DNA of 32,379 nt, taken from assembly GCA_016802835.1 (NCBI GenBank), contig JAEVHO010000013.1, forward strand, positions 1 to 32,379. Reading direction: 5' to 3'. The position numbers and the translations under genes are program-made. Under the pieces are notes generated by a model. The model worked only from the letters and a program-made list of their open reading frames with translations. It made no database searches and was not told where the DNA came from. Shown here piece by piece: positions 7,344-15,893 of the stretch. Each line of letters begins with the position of its first letter. Positions within the stretch are counted from its first letter, which is position 1. Source of the DNA: Micromonospora sp. ATA32. GTDB taxonomy: Bacteria; Actinomycetota; Actinomycetes; Mycobacteriales; Micromonosporaceae.

Positions 7344-8285
7344 GTGCTGGGCAACTTCTTCATCGGGTTGCGTGAGGGCCTTGAGGCGACGCTCGTGGTG
7401 AGCATCCTCGTGGCGTACCTGGTCAAGAGCGGCCGCAAGGACCGGCTCCCCATGGTCTGGGCGGGGGTAGGCATCGCCGTGGCGGTGAGCCTCGCCTTCG
7501 GCGCGGTGCTCAGCTTCACCTCAGCGCGGATGACCTTCGAGGCGCAGGAGGCGTTCGGTGGCATCCTGTCGGTCATCGCGGTCGGTTTCGTCACCTGGAT
7601 GATCTTCTGGATGCGCCGCGCCGCCCGGTCCCTCAAGAGCGAGCTGCACGGCCGGGTCGACGCCGCCTTGGCCGTGGGGTCGGCGGCGCTCGTGACCACG
7701 GCGGCGATCGCCGTGGGCCGGGAGGGCCTGGAGACCTCGCTGTTCATCTGGACGGCGGTGCAGGCCACCGGGCAGACCGCCACCCCGCTGGTCGGCGCCG
7801 CGCTCGGGATCGCCTGCGCGGTCCTGCTCGGCTGGCTGCTGTACCGGAGGGCGGTCACGCTCAACCTGTCCCGGTTCTTCACCTGGACCGGCGCCGCGCT
7901 GATCATCGTCGCCGCCGGCGTCCTGGCCTACGGCATGCACGACCTGCAGGAGGCGGGCATCCTGCCCGGCCTGAACGCGCTGGCCTTCGACGTCTCCGCC
8001 CAGGTGCCGCCCGGCAGTTGGTACGGCACCCTGCTCAAGGGCGTGTTCAACTTCAGCCCCGCCTCCACCTGGCTGGAGGTCACCGCCTGGCTCGCCTATG
8101 CCATTCCGGTGATGGTGCTGTTCTTCCGCCCGGCCAAGCGCCCGCGCCCGCGCCGGCAACGTCCGCCACCAGCCCCGTCGCCTGACGTTCCACCGATCCC
8201 ACACCGGAGAGTTCATGAACAGCCGTACTGCCCTCGTCGCTGTCGCCGTCACCTGCACGGTGGGTGCTCTCACCGCCTGCGGTGA
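7344..8285 (+). CDS. efeU: FTR1-family high-affinity iron permease (EfeU-like)
   Basis: This is a membrane permease for iron of the FTR1/EfeU family. Two conserved REGLE motifs are present, REGLEATLVVSI at the N-terminus and GREGLETSLFIW in the middle, each within a membrane helix and providing the iron-ligating glutamates. About seven hydrophobic helices follow the family plan. The GTG start at 7344 has GAGGTG six bases upstream. As read, the frame ends at 8285 and overlaps the next gene by 71 bases with an Arg/Pro-rich tail unlike the family. A TGA at 8183-8185 lies in the frame that a single-base deletion would create, so the true end is probably near 8185. It pairs with the cupredoxin lipoprotein and is preceded by an iron box. 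Confidence 0.92.
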   Translation: MLGNFFIGLREGLEATLVVSILVAYLVKSGRKDRLPMVWAGVGIAVAVSLAFGAVLSFTSARMTFEAQEAFGGILSVIAVGFVTWMIFWMRRAARSLKSELHGRVDAALAVGSAALVTTAAIAVGREGLETSLFIWTAVQATGQTATPLVGAALGIACAVLLGWLLYRRAVTLNLSRFFTWTGAALIIVAAGVLAYGMHDLQEAGILPGLNALAFDVSAQVPPGSWYGTLLKGVFNFSPASTWLEVTAWLAYAIPVMVLFFRPAKRPRPRRQRPPPAPSPDVPPIPHRRVHEQPYCPRRCRRHLHGGCSHRLR

Positions 8286-8921
8286 CGACTCCACCGCCGG
8301 GAAGGGCGACGCAGTGGCGATCACCGCCACGGACAGTGCCTGCCAGGTGGCCCGGACCAGCTTCGACCCCGGCGCGGTCACCTTCACCGTCAGCAACAAG
8401 GGCCAGCAGACCACCGAGGTCTACGTGTACGGGCAGCAGGGCGACTCCTTTACGAAGGTGGTCGCCGAGGTGGAGAACATCGGCCCCGGCCTGAGCCGTG
8501 ATCTCACCGCCACGCTTGCCGGCGGCCGGTACGAGATCGCCTGCAAACCCGGACAGACCGGCGACGGCATCCGTACCCCGATCACCGTCAGCGGCGCCGC
8601 CGCCTCGACCCCGGCGTCCTCCGCCGCCGACGCCGCTTACGACCGGGAGATCGAGGTCGAGGTCACCGCGACCGCGGTGCAGGGCGCCGACGGGCTCTCC
8701 GCCAAGACCGGCGAGAAGATCGAGTTCAAGCTGGAGAACAAGGCCGACGCGAAACGCGCGCTGGAGATCATCGACCCGTCCGGCAAGGTCATCGCCGAAA
8801 TCGAAGCCGACGCTGGCGGCGCCGCCGCGACAATCCTTCCGCTCAACACTGCGGGCGCTGGACCCTCAAGGTAGAGGGCCAGGGCGCGGCCGAGGTGGAG
8901 AAGATCCTCACCGTCGCCTAA
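8215..8921 (+). CDS. EfeO-like cupredoxin lipoprotein, apparent frameshift near the end
   Basis: An ATG at 8215 with GGAGAG just upstream starts a secreted lipoprotein: MNSRTALVAVAVTCTVGALT followed by AC, a lipobox with Cys at about residue 22. Residues 35-125 match the EfeO-type cupredoxin domain (AITATDSACQV, NKGQQTTEVYVYG, GGRYEIACKPG), and a second beta-rich domain spans about residues 142-235. The imelysin (M75) domain of standard EfeO is absent. As read, the frame ends at 8874 in GAGPSR. Adding one base near 8855 restores AWTLKVEGQGAAEVEKILTV and a TAA at 8919-8921. It probably feeds iron to the permease upstream. Confidence 0.85.
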
Positions 8922-9371
8922 CAACCCAGGTCTGCAGCCTCCCGAACGCCCAGGCCGGCTGCGGCGCCCGCGCAGGTGCCGCCGGGGGTGGGGTATTCGG
9001 TTCGTGTCCCCCGCGTACCCCACCCTCCGTCCGAGCATTGGTTCGGCCGGTGAAAATGCCGGCCAGGGGCCGGGGTCGTGAATAGCAAAGGGGACAGCCA
9101 TGCTCGCTGACACGGGGGCGGTGGGAGCAGGTAGACGACGAGGACGGACGAGGCGAAGATGCCGGCGTGTCCGGCCGGCGTCCCGGCGATGCGGGCGGTC
9201 CAGGCGGCAGGGGTGAGGTCGACGTGTCTGGCGCATGGCGTGGTCAGCCGGCCCGACCGGCTGCCGATGGGCCCTCGTCCTGACTGCGGCCACCAGTCCA
9301 CGCCGTCATGCAGGAGCACGACAACCCACCGCGCGCTGGCGCACCTGGCATTGGCCATGTCGGCGTTCAGA
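8922..9371. other. Intergenic stretch, no recognised gene
   Basis: Apart from the hairpin at 8986-9025, nothing convincing was found. A minus-strand frame (9358-8918) is open for 146 codons, but its translation is rich in Pro, Arg, Trp and Cys and resembles no family I know. A second small palindrome, GGCCGG/CCGGCC at 9045-9050 and 9059-9064, follows the first hairpin. Confidence 0.4.
8986..9025 (+). terminator. Hairpin downstream of the iron-uptake pair
   Basis: GGGTGGGGTA at 8986-8995 pairs perfectly with TACCCCACCC at 9016-9025 across a 20-base loop, 65 bases after the restored stop of the cupredoxin gene. There is no T-tract, as is common for actinomycete terminators. Confidence 0.5.
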
Positions 9372-10142
9372 TCAGCGGTCGGCCTGCGCCTCGCGCCAGT
9401 CCCGCACGGAGTCGCGGACCCGGTCGAAGACCGCCATCGGTGGACCGGTCAGCATGTTCGCGGGTGCGGATTCCCCGCTGTGGGGATGCGGGCGGGTAGG
9501 CGCCATCTTCTCGGCGGCGCGGACAGCCACGGCCATGCGAATAAGCTGCTCCTGCGACACCTTCTGACGAAGGGACCGGAACTCCTCGGTCTCCTCCCGC
9601 TTGGCGTGCTGCAGCACCGCGTCGCCGAGCTTCGCTAGTTTCGTGTTGAACTCCGGGTGGTCGACACCCATGTCGTAGAGCTCCGCCAGCTCGCGTTTAG
9701 CCTGGTCCTCCTCCTTGCGGCGATTCTCCACCACCTGCTCGCCGGAATCGATCTTGCGCTGGGCGACCGGGTGCACGATCTCCTCCTCGGCGCTCTCATG
9801 TACGGCCAAAAGGCGAACGAGGTCCTCAAACAGCTCGCGCTTCTGCCGACCCTGCGGCTCGCTGACCACCCGGCTGAAGAGCATCTTGATCTGGTTGTGT
9901 TGATCGAGCAGAAGGCCCACGACGTCCTGCTTCTCCGCCGTCGCCATGCCGGCTCGCCGTGACCTCTGAATGTCAGCTTGGGCGGACGATTCTTCGCGGA
10001 CGGCCCACATCTCGCCCACCCCCGCGCCGTCTCCTGCCCGACGCCCACGCCTGGCTCGGATGGCGCCCGCCGCTACCGCCACCGCTGCGACCGACAGCAC
10101 CGCCGCCCACGCTGGCGGCTTCCTGCTACTCCGACGTTTCAT
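9372..10142 (-). CDS. Hemerythrin HHE domain protein with N-terminal membrane helix
   Basis: This is a 256-residue protein. Residues 66 onward form a hemerythrin-like cation-binding domain: VVGLLLDQHNQIKMLFSRV, then AVHESAEEEIVHPVA and later GDAVLQHAKREETEEFRSL provide the spaced His and Glu ligands of a di-iron site. The first 65 residues contain the hydrophobic helix AWAAVLSVAAVAVAAGAI between basic ends, which would anchor the domain in the membrane. The ATG at 10142 has AAGGG upstream. An internal ATG at 9947 would give a soluble 191-residue protein of the usual family size, with a poorer ribosome binding site. Roles in oxygen, nitric oxide or iron handling are known for the family; which applies here is unknown. 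Confidence 0.88.
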   Translation of the reverse strand: MKRRSSRKPPAWAAVLSVAAVAVAAGAIRARRGRRAGDGAGVGEMWAVREESSAQADIQRSRRAGMATAEKQDVVGLLLDQHNQIKMLFSRVVSEPQGRQKRELFEDLVRLLAVHESAEEEIVHPVAQRKIDSGEQVVENRRKEEDQAKRELAELYDMGVDHPEFNTKLAKLGDAVLQHAKREETEEFRSLRQKVSQEQLIRMAVAVRAAEKMAPTRPHPHSGESAPANMLTGPPMAVFDRVRDSVRDWREAQADR

Positions 10143-10652
10143 ACAGCACCGCCCTTAACGGTCACCATCTCCTCTCCATCATCGAGACGACAGCCCGGCC
10201 GGGCAGGGTAAAACCGTGCAGTGAACACGGTCGTGTCACGTGCAACGTCTCGTCAATAGGGATCGTCCTAGCCCAGTCGACCGCCGGTGGAGCTGGCCCA
10301 GATCGCCTACCAGCTGCCCCAGTTGCGGGGCCACAGCCGGTCAAATGTCACGGGTCGGCGGCGGCCGGATGGCCGACGGCGAACGCGCAGGTTCAGGGCG
10401 CCCTGTTCGCGCCTTCGACCCACCATGCGGTTGATGAGCTCCGGTCAGGTGACCTACGCCGCGACGGACGTGGTCGCTTCGTCCGGCATCTGCCGCCACC
10501 TGCGGACCGCCTTGGTCGCCCGGCTCGCGCAACGCGAGCGCGGGCGCGACGTTGAGCCCTTGGGGTTTGTCCCCTGAGCCTGCGATCCCCAATGGGTTCG
10601 GGCCCGATCAGAGGGGCAAAGAACTGCCGATCCTTCGATGGAGGTAGATGAC
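10143..10652. other. Intergenic stretch of about 510 bases
   Basis: No gene is supported. Short open frames on both strands have no recognisable products. A tight hairpin, GCTCGCG-CAA-CGCGAGC, lies at 10523-10539. The last bases carry the GGAGGT ribosome binding site of the next gene at 10639-10644. Promoters for the divergent genes on both sides should lie here but no clear consensus was seen. Confidence 0.4.
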
Positions 10653-11105
10653 ATGGTTAACAGGTCCGGCTCCGGGGCTGGAGCCGCCAAGCACCCGGTA
10701 CGCACGGCCGCCCAGGTCGTCGGCGCGGTCTTCGTACTGGTGGGTGTGCTCGGCTTCATTCCCGGCATTACCAGCAACTACGACACCATGATGTTCGCCG
10801 GCCACGATTCCGAGGCGAAACTGCTCGGGCTGTTCCAGGTGTCGGTCCTGCACAACCTGGTGCACCTCGGGTTCGGCGTCGCCGGGCTGGCGCTGTCCCG
10901 CAGCGTCTCCGGCGCGCGCATGTACCTGATCGCCGGTGGAGCCATCTACCTGGTGCTCTGGCTCTACGGCCTGGTCATCGACCTCAAGAGCGGTGCCAAC
11001 TTCGTACCGCTGAACGGCGCCGACAACTGGCTGCACCTCTTCCTCGGCCTCGGCATGATCGCCCTCGGTGTGGCGCTCACCCGGGGGTCGGCCAGCCGGC
11101 GCTGA
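10653..11105 (+). CDS. DUF4383 membrane protein
   Basis: This is a 150-residue protein with four predicted membrane helices: VVGAVFVLVGVLGFIPGI, the LHNLVHLGFGVAGLAL helix, YLIAGGAIYLVLWLYGLVI and WLHLFLGLGMIALGVAL. The LFQVS.LHN.VH...G..G motif and NWLH near the end fit DUF4383, a family common in actinomycetes with unknown function. I chose the ATG at 10653 over the one at 10638 because GGAGGT sits eight bases before it and the upstream ATG overlaps that site. The gene is flanked by non-coding stretches on both sides, so it is probably transcribed alone. Confidence 0.9.
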   Translation: MVNRSGSGAGAAKHPVRTAAQVVGAVFVLVGVLGFIPGITSNYDTMMFAGHDSEAKLLGLFQVSVLHNLVHLGFGVAGLALSRSVSGARMYLIAGGAIYLVLWLYGLVIDLKSGANFVPLNGADNWLHLFLGLGMIALGVALTRGSASRR

Positions 11106-11557
11106 ACACCGTGGTCCAGCGGCGCCGCAACCGTGGTTGCGCGCCGCAGCCTTCGCCACCTGGTACCGCCCAAGAAGCCGCCCGGGATGCCGTCCCACAC
11201 CCTGCCGGCACGCGACAGGGTGCTGCCCTCGGAGAGGTGATCGGCGAGGGAAGCCTCGACCGCAGAGGACCGGGTCTTCCACTGCGCAACCTGGGCCGCG
11301 AAGGTGACCGTGGCCAAATCGGCGGGTCGGGCGGGGTCGTGCAGGAGGAGAGTCGCATAGATGGAATGTCCACCGTTACCTCCCCCCACCACCGCCCAGC
11401 GGGAAGTGGCGGCTCTCGCCCGGTGGTCTACAACGGCGGCGGTCGGCCTGCGGCGGTGCAATCCATTCAAAAAGCAGCACCCGGCCTCGTGCCGACCTCA
11501 TTTCGCATACAAAGAAGCCGCTGGGTTCAGTCCGACAACGTCGAAAGGGATTGGGCG
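11106..11557. other. Intergenic stretch of about 450 bases
   Basis: A plus-strand frame is open through here into the DUF2071 gene, but the translation before 11558 looks non-coding. A minus-strand frame (11470-10964) overlaps the DUF4383 gene and contains LATVTFAAQVAQWKTRSSAV, which I cannot assign. The AAAGGGA ribosome binding site of the next gene is at 11544-11550. Confidence 0.35.
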
Positions 11558-12274
11558 TTGAAGGCTCCGCCGCCACCGCGGGTGTCCTGGCCGGTGATGT
11601 ACCACCAGTGGAACTGGATCTCCTTCATCCACTGGCGCTACCCGCCCGCCATGGTGGAGCCGATCCTGCCCGCTGGGCTGAGGCTCGAAACCTTCGACGG
11701 CTCGGCGTGGATCGGGCTGACACCGTTTCTCATGGAAGGGCTGCGCGCGCCCGTGGTCCCTGCCATGCCCTGGGTGTCGCGGTTCCCCGAGACGAACGTT
11801 CGCACGTATGTCCGGGATGACCGAGGCCGCAGCGGCATCTGGTTCCTCTCGCTGGACGCCGCGCGGCTACCCGCCGTCCTCGCCGCCCGCGTCACCTACC
11901 GGCTGCCGTACTTCTGGTCGGACATGGCCGTGCACGTTACCGGCAGCCGCATCGATTACCGCTGCCGTCGCCGCCTACCGTCACGTGGCGGAGCGCGATG
12001 CGACGCCGACGTGGCGCTGGGCGCAGCGCTGGACGAGTCGGAACGCGACGAACGGGTCCACTTCCTGACCGCGCGCTTCCGACTGTTCACGCTCATCGCC
12101 GGCAGGCTCGCCGCCGCCGAGGCCGAACACCAGGACTGGCCGCTGCACCATGCAGAGCTGCGTCACCTGGACCAGGACCTGGTCCAACGTGCCGGACTAC
12201 CGCCGCCCCCCGGCGATCCATTGGTTCACGCTTCACCCGGAGTCGCGGTCAAGGTCGGAATGTGGCGCCGGTGA
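11558..12274 (+). CDS. YqjF-like DUF2071 family protein
   Basis: This 238-residue cytoplasmic protein belongs to DUF2071 (YqjF-like). Early motifs are WNWISFIHWRYPP, ILPAGLRLETFDGSAWIGL and TPFLMEGLRAP, followed by FPETNVRTYV and GIWFLSLDAARL, in the same order as in the family. The TTG at 11558 is preferred because GAAAGGGA lies seven bases upstream and homology begins just after it; the frame is open further upstream without family resemblance. Length is normal. The biochemical function of the family is unknown. The gene converges on the secreted beta-propeller gene. Confidence 0.88.
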   Translation: MKAPPPPRVSWPVMYHQWNWISFIHWRYPPAMVEPILPAGLRLETFDGSAWIGLTPFLMEGLRAPVVPAMPWVSRFPETNVRTYVRDDRGRSGIWFLSLDAARLPAVLAARVTYRLPYFWSDMAVHVTGSRIDYRCRRRLPSRGGARCDADVALGAALDESERDERVHFLTARFRLFTLIAGRLAAAEAEHQDWPLHHAELRHLDQDLVQRAGLPPPPGDPLVHASPGVAVKVGMWRR

Positions 12275-12485
12275 CGGCAGCGGCGGTAACGCGCACCGTG
12301 GTGGAAACGATGCATCGGCATACGGGCAGCGTGACGTCGATGCCGTCGCGGCATGCACGGGATCGTGGCCATAGCGCGCCCGCGCGATCACGCCAGGGAT
12401 GCGGTGTCAGCATCGGTACCCCGCCCAGGGGGTAGATGACGTCGCGCAGCCGCTTGGCGATGATGGTGTGGTATCGACACTTCCC

Positions 12486-13676
12486 CTACCTGTCCACGAT
12501 GTCCCAGCGCACCAGGCCTTTGCCCTCCGGCGGGTCGTTGGGTGTGACGATGCCTCGAACCCTGCCGAGGAGCTGCCAGGAAGGCATATCCCAACCGCAA
12601 CTGAGCGCATCCCCGCCAGAGATCAACGGCGATTGTCGCACCGACCAGGTCAAGGCGTCGGCGCTGCGCGCGATACCTATGTACGACCTGGTGTCCATAC
12701 GACCACACTGTCCACTGGCACCCGAAAAGGCCTCGAAGACGATGTACCAGTAGCCGTCCTGTTCGCGAGTCATCTGCGCCTTACCGACGCCATACATGAC
12801 CCAGGGCGGCGGCGGCGACAGGATGACCTTCTGCCGCTCGCCGGTGTACTCGCCGGCCAGCGCGTTGAGGTGAACTAACGCGCGCGTCTGCTTCAGGCGC
12901 TTGGTCGAGTCGTTTCCATGGAATGTCAGGATGTAGCCGGTGCCGTCCTTTTCGATATCGGGCGTCCCGACCTCATCGTCCCACGCGCCCACCGCTCCCG
13001 GTCGAAGAATGAGCGTACTGTTCGACCAGTTACGCCCGTCGGTGCTGGTGACGTATCGAACGGAATGCAGGCTTCGCGCGTTTCCCGGGCCCGAGTAGTT
13101 TAGGTCATGGTCACGCTGCTCAAATGCCATTACGAGGCGGGATCCGTCGGCGATGACATCCGGTGCGTAGACCCACGTGCTCTGGACGCTGTCGTCGAAA
13201 GTGCAACTCTGACCGTCCTGGACGGTCTGCAGGGCGGGCAACGGTCGCCCGCCGTTCACGGGCGTCCAGGTGGCTCCGCCGTCGGCGGAAGTCGCCATTG
13301 CCACGCCCTGGGGGATGGTACAGCTGGTCCCAGCCGGGCTGATGAAGGTCCGGTAGTACATGAGGTACTGCCCGTTCCAGATGACGAAGGTGGTTTCCGC
13401 GTGATCGGCGATGGCGGCGGGAAACGCTAAACTCGCCGGGCTCAGGCGCGCGGCATTGGTGAACAGCTTACAGCCGGTTCCGCACGCGGGCGCCGTAACG
13501 TCGGCTGCCCGGCCTGCGAGCTTGTTGTTTCTCAGGTCCGGCTCGGACATCGTTGCAGCTTTGGCCCACGACGACGGGGCATTGCTTCTGGGTGTGGTCG
13601 GATCGGAGATCCCCATCGCCGCCGCGCAGAGGGCAGCGAGCAGGGACGCGCCCAAACTTCGCGTCTTCTTGGTCAT
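12486..13676 (-). CDS. Secreted beta-propeller glycosyl-hydrolase-like protein
   Basis: The ATG at 13676 has AAGGAGA five bases upstream. The 396-residue product starts with the signal peptide MTKKTRSLGASLLAALCAAA. The mature part has repeated propeller-blade features: TTFVIWNGQYLMYYR, GVAMATSADGGATWTPV, YAPDVIADGSRLVMAFEQRD, SVRYVTSTDGRNW, GTPDIEKDGTGYILTFHG and KAQMTREQDGYWYIVFEAF. The order of acidic residues resembles GH43/GH32-type five-bladed propellers, or sialidase-like Asp-box proteins, but I cannot assign the exact family or catalytic residues. Several Cys suggest disulfides. A polysaccharide or glycan outside the cell is the likely target. An upstream open frame ends in an ATGA overlap with this start. 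Confidence 0.8.
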   Translation of the reverse strand: MTKKTRSLGASLLAALCAAAMGISDPTTPRSNAPSSWAKAATMSEPDLRNNKLAGRAADVTAPACGTGCKLFTNAARLSPASLAFPAAIADHAETTFVIWNGQYLMYYRTFISPAGTSCTIPQGVAMATSADGGATWTPVNGGRPLPALQTVQDGQSCTFDDSVQSTWVYAPDVIADGSRLVMAFEQRDHDLNYSGPGNARSLHSVRYVTSTDGRNWSNSTLILRPGAVGAWDDEVGTPDIEKDGTGYILTFHGNDSTKRLKQTRALVHLNALAGEYTGERQKVILSPPPPWVMYGVGKAQMTREQDGYWYIVFEAFSGASGQCGRMDTRSYIGIARSADALTWSVRQSPLISGGDALSCGWDMPSWQLLGRVRGIVTPNDPPEGKGLVRWDIVDR

Positions 13677-13954
13677 GGTCTCTCCTTGCCGCTCGGGCAT
13701 TCGGGACACGTTTTGCCGGATGACCAGTTGAGGCGCAGCGCCCGAGGCAACGCGGGCAACGGCGTCCAGCCGTCGGTTCGCGGCGGCGTCGGCGGGATGT
13801 AGTTTCCTGCATTCCACCTGCCGTATGAGGGGTAGTACCGGTATGCACCCGGAACTTCCGCCTCGGCTATTTCCCGCGGGCTGCGTGGAGTTGCCGTTTG
13901 GCTGGTTACCCCTGCTACGGGGCGACTAGTCGCGTGGGGATCGTCCCCGCCCAT
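13673..13954 (-). CDS. Small ORF overlapping the propeller gene start (uncertain)
   Basis: A minus-strand frame of 93 codons ends in a TGA that overlaps the ATG of the propeller gene by four bases (ATGA), the pattern of translational coupling. Its product contains EAEVPGAYRYYPSYGRWNAG and CPECPSG near the end. I recognise no family, and no signal peptide or membrane helix is apparent. The frame may extend further upstream (ERLTSVMGGDD). It could be a real leader gene or chance, because the AAGGAGA ribosome binding site of the next gene lies inside it. Confidence 0.3.
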   Translation of the reverse strand: MGGDDPHATSRPVAGVTSQTATPRSPREIAEAEVPGAYRYYPSYGRWNAGNYIPPTPPRTDGWTPLPALPRALRLNWSSGKTCPECPSGKERP

Positions 13955-14170
13955 GACGGAAGTAAGCCGCTCGGGCGGGGTGAGCTTGCGTCCGAGTTTC
14001 TGTTGATCCGGCCGATCTGCTCGACGACGCGGTGGTCGGGCAGACGCCGGAGCGGCGGCGAGGTGTGAGGCTGCAGCGGACGTTCAGGGTCGTTCAGGGA
14101 GAATGTCCGGGTGGTCGGCCTGGGCGCGGGACGCAGGCCCCAATAAGCCGGCTGCTGGCCACGGACGGCC

Positions 14171-14400
14171 ATCGGTCCCGACGTGCGCCCGGTCCGGGCC
14201 AGCGAGACCGACCTGCTCTGCCTGCGGTGGTGGCGGAGGTAGGGGTTTCGCCAGGTGGCCTTCAAAGCCGAGTTGACGGTCGTCACCCGCGCACCGCGCA
14301 GGTCCAAGGGGTCTGGGTGGCGCCGGAGTGGCGCTGCCGGGGCATGGCGGGTCCCCGCGATGGCGGCCGTGGTACGCGACTCTCTGCTGAGCCTGGCGGA
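14171..14400 (+). pseudogene. GNAT acetyltransferase remnant with several frameshifts
   Basis: Pieces in all three plus frames line up as one protein: VRPVRASETDLL, PAVVAEVGVSP, AFKAELTVV, TAQVQGVWVAPEWRCRGMA and PAMAAVVRDSLLSLA. The block 'VVFKAEL...AQVQGVWV.P..RGRGLA..A.AAVVR' is the acetyl-CoA binding core of GNAT proteins with an N-terminal DUF4081-like domain. At least three indels and internal deletions (between EVGVSP and FKAEL the usual 30 residues are gone) and loss of the C-terminal strands show it is dead. It lies just before the sugar-binding lipoprotein gene. Confidence 0.6.
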
Positions 14401-14588
14401 CTGCCGAGAGCCCCGCCGGCCGATGGGTATCCGACCGGCCAGACGAGCCGGTTCAGCCTCGTCGGTAGCGGCGTCCGAGAAGCAGCCGCGAAGGCTCTCC
14501 AGGTGCGCAAAGCTGGCCTCATGGGCAAATCGGTGGAATCTTGGCGCGATGCTGTCGCCGCCGAGCCAGGTATGCCAGGAGGCGTCAC

Positions 14589-15686
14589 ATGGCACGGAGA
14601 TACCGCTGCGCGGTGAGCGCGGCTAGTGCATTTCTCGCGGTCGCCCTCGTGCTGACGGGTTGCAGCCGCGGTGGTGGCGGCGGCGCAAACACGGACAAGG
14701 GGTTCAAGATTGGATTGTTGTTGCCGGAGGGGCGGGCCACCCGGTATGAGTCCTTCGACCTCCCGCTGATCCAGGCCCGGATCAGCCAACGCTGTGCCAA
14801 ATGCCAGCTGCTGCACGAGAACGCCGACCAGGACCCGGCCAGGCAGCAGTCGCAGGCCGAAGCGATGCTGACCCAGGGGGTCAAGGTGCTCATCCTCGAT
14901 GCGGTGGACGCGAAGGCGGCGGTCGCGATCGTGAACAAGGCCAAGTCGCAGAACATCCCGGTGGTCGCCTACGACCGGCTCATCGGTGGGCCGATCGCGT
15001 ACTACGTGTCGTTCGACAACCGCAAGGTCGGCGAGCTGCAGGGGCAGGCCCTGGCCGACGCGATCAGCCGCGGCGGAGACCTCAAACGCGGAGACATCGT
15101 CATGATCAATGGGTCGCCGACCGATCCGAATGCCGCCGAATTCAAGGCCGGCGCGCACGCCGTGCTGAACGGCAAGGTGAACATCGGCAAGGAGTTCGAC
15201 ACCCCGGACTGGTCGCCGGACAGGGCGCAGCAGGAGATGGACGGGGCGATCAGCGCCCTCGGCTGGGACAGAATCATCGGGGTGTACGCCGCCAACGACG
15301 GCATCGCCGGTGGCGCGGTCGCTTCCATGAAGGCCGCCGGATTCCCCGCCCCGCTGCCGCCCGTCACCGGACAGGACGCGGAACTCGCGGCGGTCCAGCG
15401 GATCGTGTCCGACGATCAGTACATGAGCGTCTACAAGGCGATCAAGCCCGAGGCCGAGACGGGAACCGACATGGCGATCGCCGCGGCCACCGGAAAGGCC
15501 TACGCCGGCCAGCCCACCCTGCAGCGGAACAACGGTACGCGGGAGGTCATCTCAGTGTTGCTGAACCCAGTGCTGCTTACCAAGGCCAACATCAAGGACA
15601 CGGTGATCAAGGACGGCGCTTTCACGACGGCTCAGATTTGCGCCGGCCGATTCGCCGAGCCGTGCGCTGCGGCCGGCATCTCTTGA
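14589..15686 (+). CDS. Sugar ABC transporter substrate-binding lipoprotein (XylF/ChvE-like)
   Basis: The ATG at 14589 has a strong AGGAGG six bases upstream. The 365-residue product begins MARRYRCAVSAASAFLAVAL and has the lipobox VLTGC, so it is anchored outside the membrane. The body is a periplasmic-binding-protein type 1 fold: GFKIGLLLPEGRATRYESFD, ENADQDPARQQSQAEAML, GVKVLILDAVDAKAA, IPVVAYDRLIGG, GVYAANDGIAGGA and PVTGQDAELAAVQRI, close in pattern to D-xylose/multiple-sugar binding proteins (Tyr-Asp-Arg-Leu at the ligand cleft). A xylose-type sugar is the likely ligand. The next gene is only a stub of the matching ATPase, and no permease follows. Confidence 0.92.
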   Translation: MARRYRCAVSAASAFLAVALVLTGCSRGGGGGANTDKGFKIGLLLPEGRATRYESFDLPLIQARISQRCAKCQLLHENADQDPARQQSQAEAMLTQGVKVLILDAVDAKAAVAIVNKAKSQNIPVVAYDRLIGGPIAYYVSFDNRKVGELQGQALADAISRGGDLKRGDIVMINGSPTDPNAAEFKAGAHAVLNGKVNIGKEFDTPDWSPDRAQQEMDGAISALGWDRIIGVYAANDGIAGGAVASMKAAGFPAPLPPVTGQDAELAAVQRIVSDDQYMSVYKAIKPEAETGTDMAIAAATGKAYAGQPTLQRNNGTREVISVLLNPVLLTKANIKDTVIKDGAFTTAQICAGRFAEPCAAAGIS

Positions 15687-15698
15687 ACCGAGGACGCC

Positions 15699-15875
15699 GT
15701 GGCCGATGCGCCCGCACTCGCCATGTCGGGCATCTCCAAGCGGTTCCAGACGGTGCAGGCACTGTGCTCCCGGTGCACCGACGCCGGATGCCCTCGCCTC
15801 GCAGACGCCGCCCTCACCCTCGATCGCTACCGCGCGGAACGGCTGGAGAGGCACCGGCTCCGTCGAGGGCGGTAA
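15699..15875 (+). pseudogene. Sugar ABC ATPase gene, truncated to its first codons
   Basis: Twelve bases after the binding-protein stop, a GTG at 15699 with GAGGA upstream starts ADAPALAMSGISKRFQTVQAL, the standard first beta strand of XylG/RbsA-type sugar transport ATPases ('L.M.GI.K.F.GV.AL'). The frame then passes into unrelated sequence, CSRCTDAGCPRLADA and LDRYRAERLERHRL, and stops at 15875. Walker motifs are absent. The gene was cut after about 22 codons, probably by a deletion that removed the rest of the transporter. Confidence 0.7.
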
Positions 15876-15893
15876 GGGATCCCGTCGATCTGA

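Noticed and set aside
8918..9358. Minus-strand frame of 146 codons after the iron-uptake pair
   Set aside because: No ribosome binding site, no family resemblance and biased composition; it also contains the terminator-like hairpin.
10523..10539. Tight hairpin GCTCGCG-CAA-CGCGAGC
   Set aside because: It is far from any gene end and has a three-base loop; with no transcript known to end here it cannot be called a terminator.
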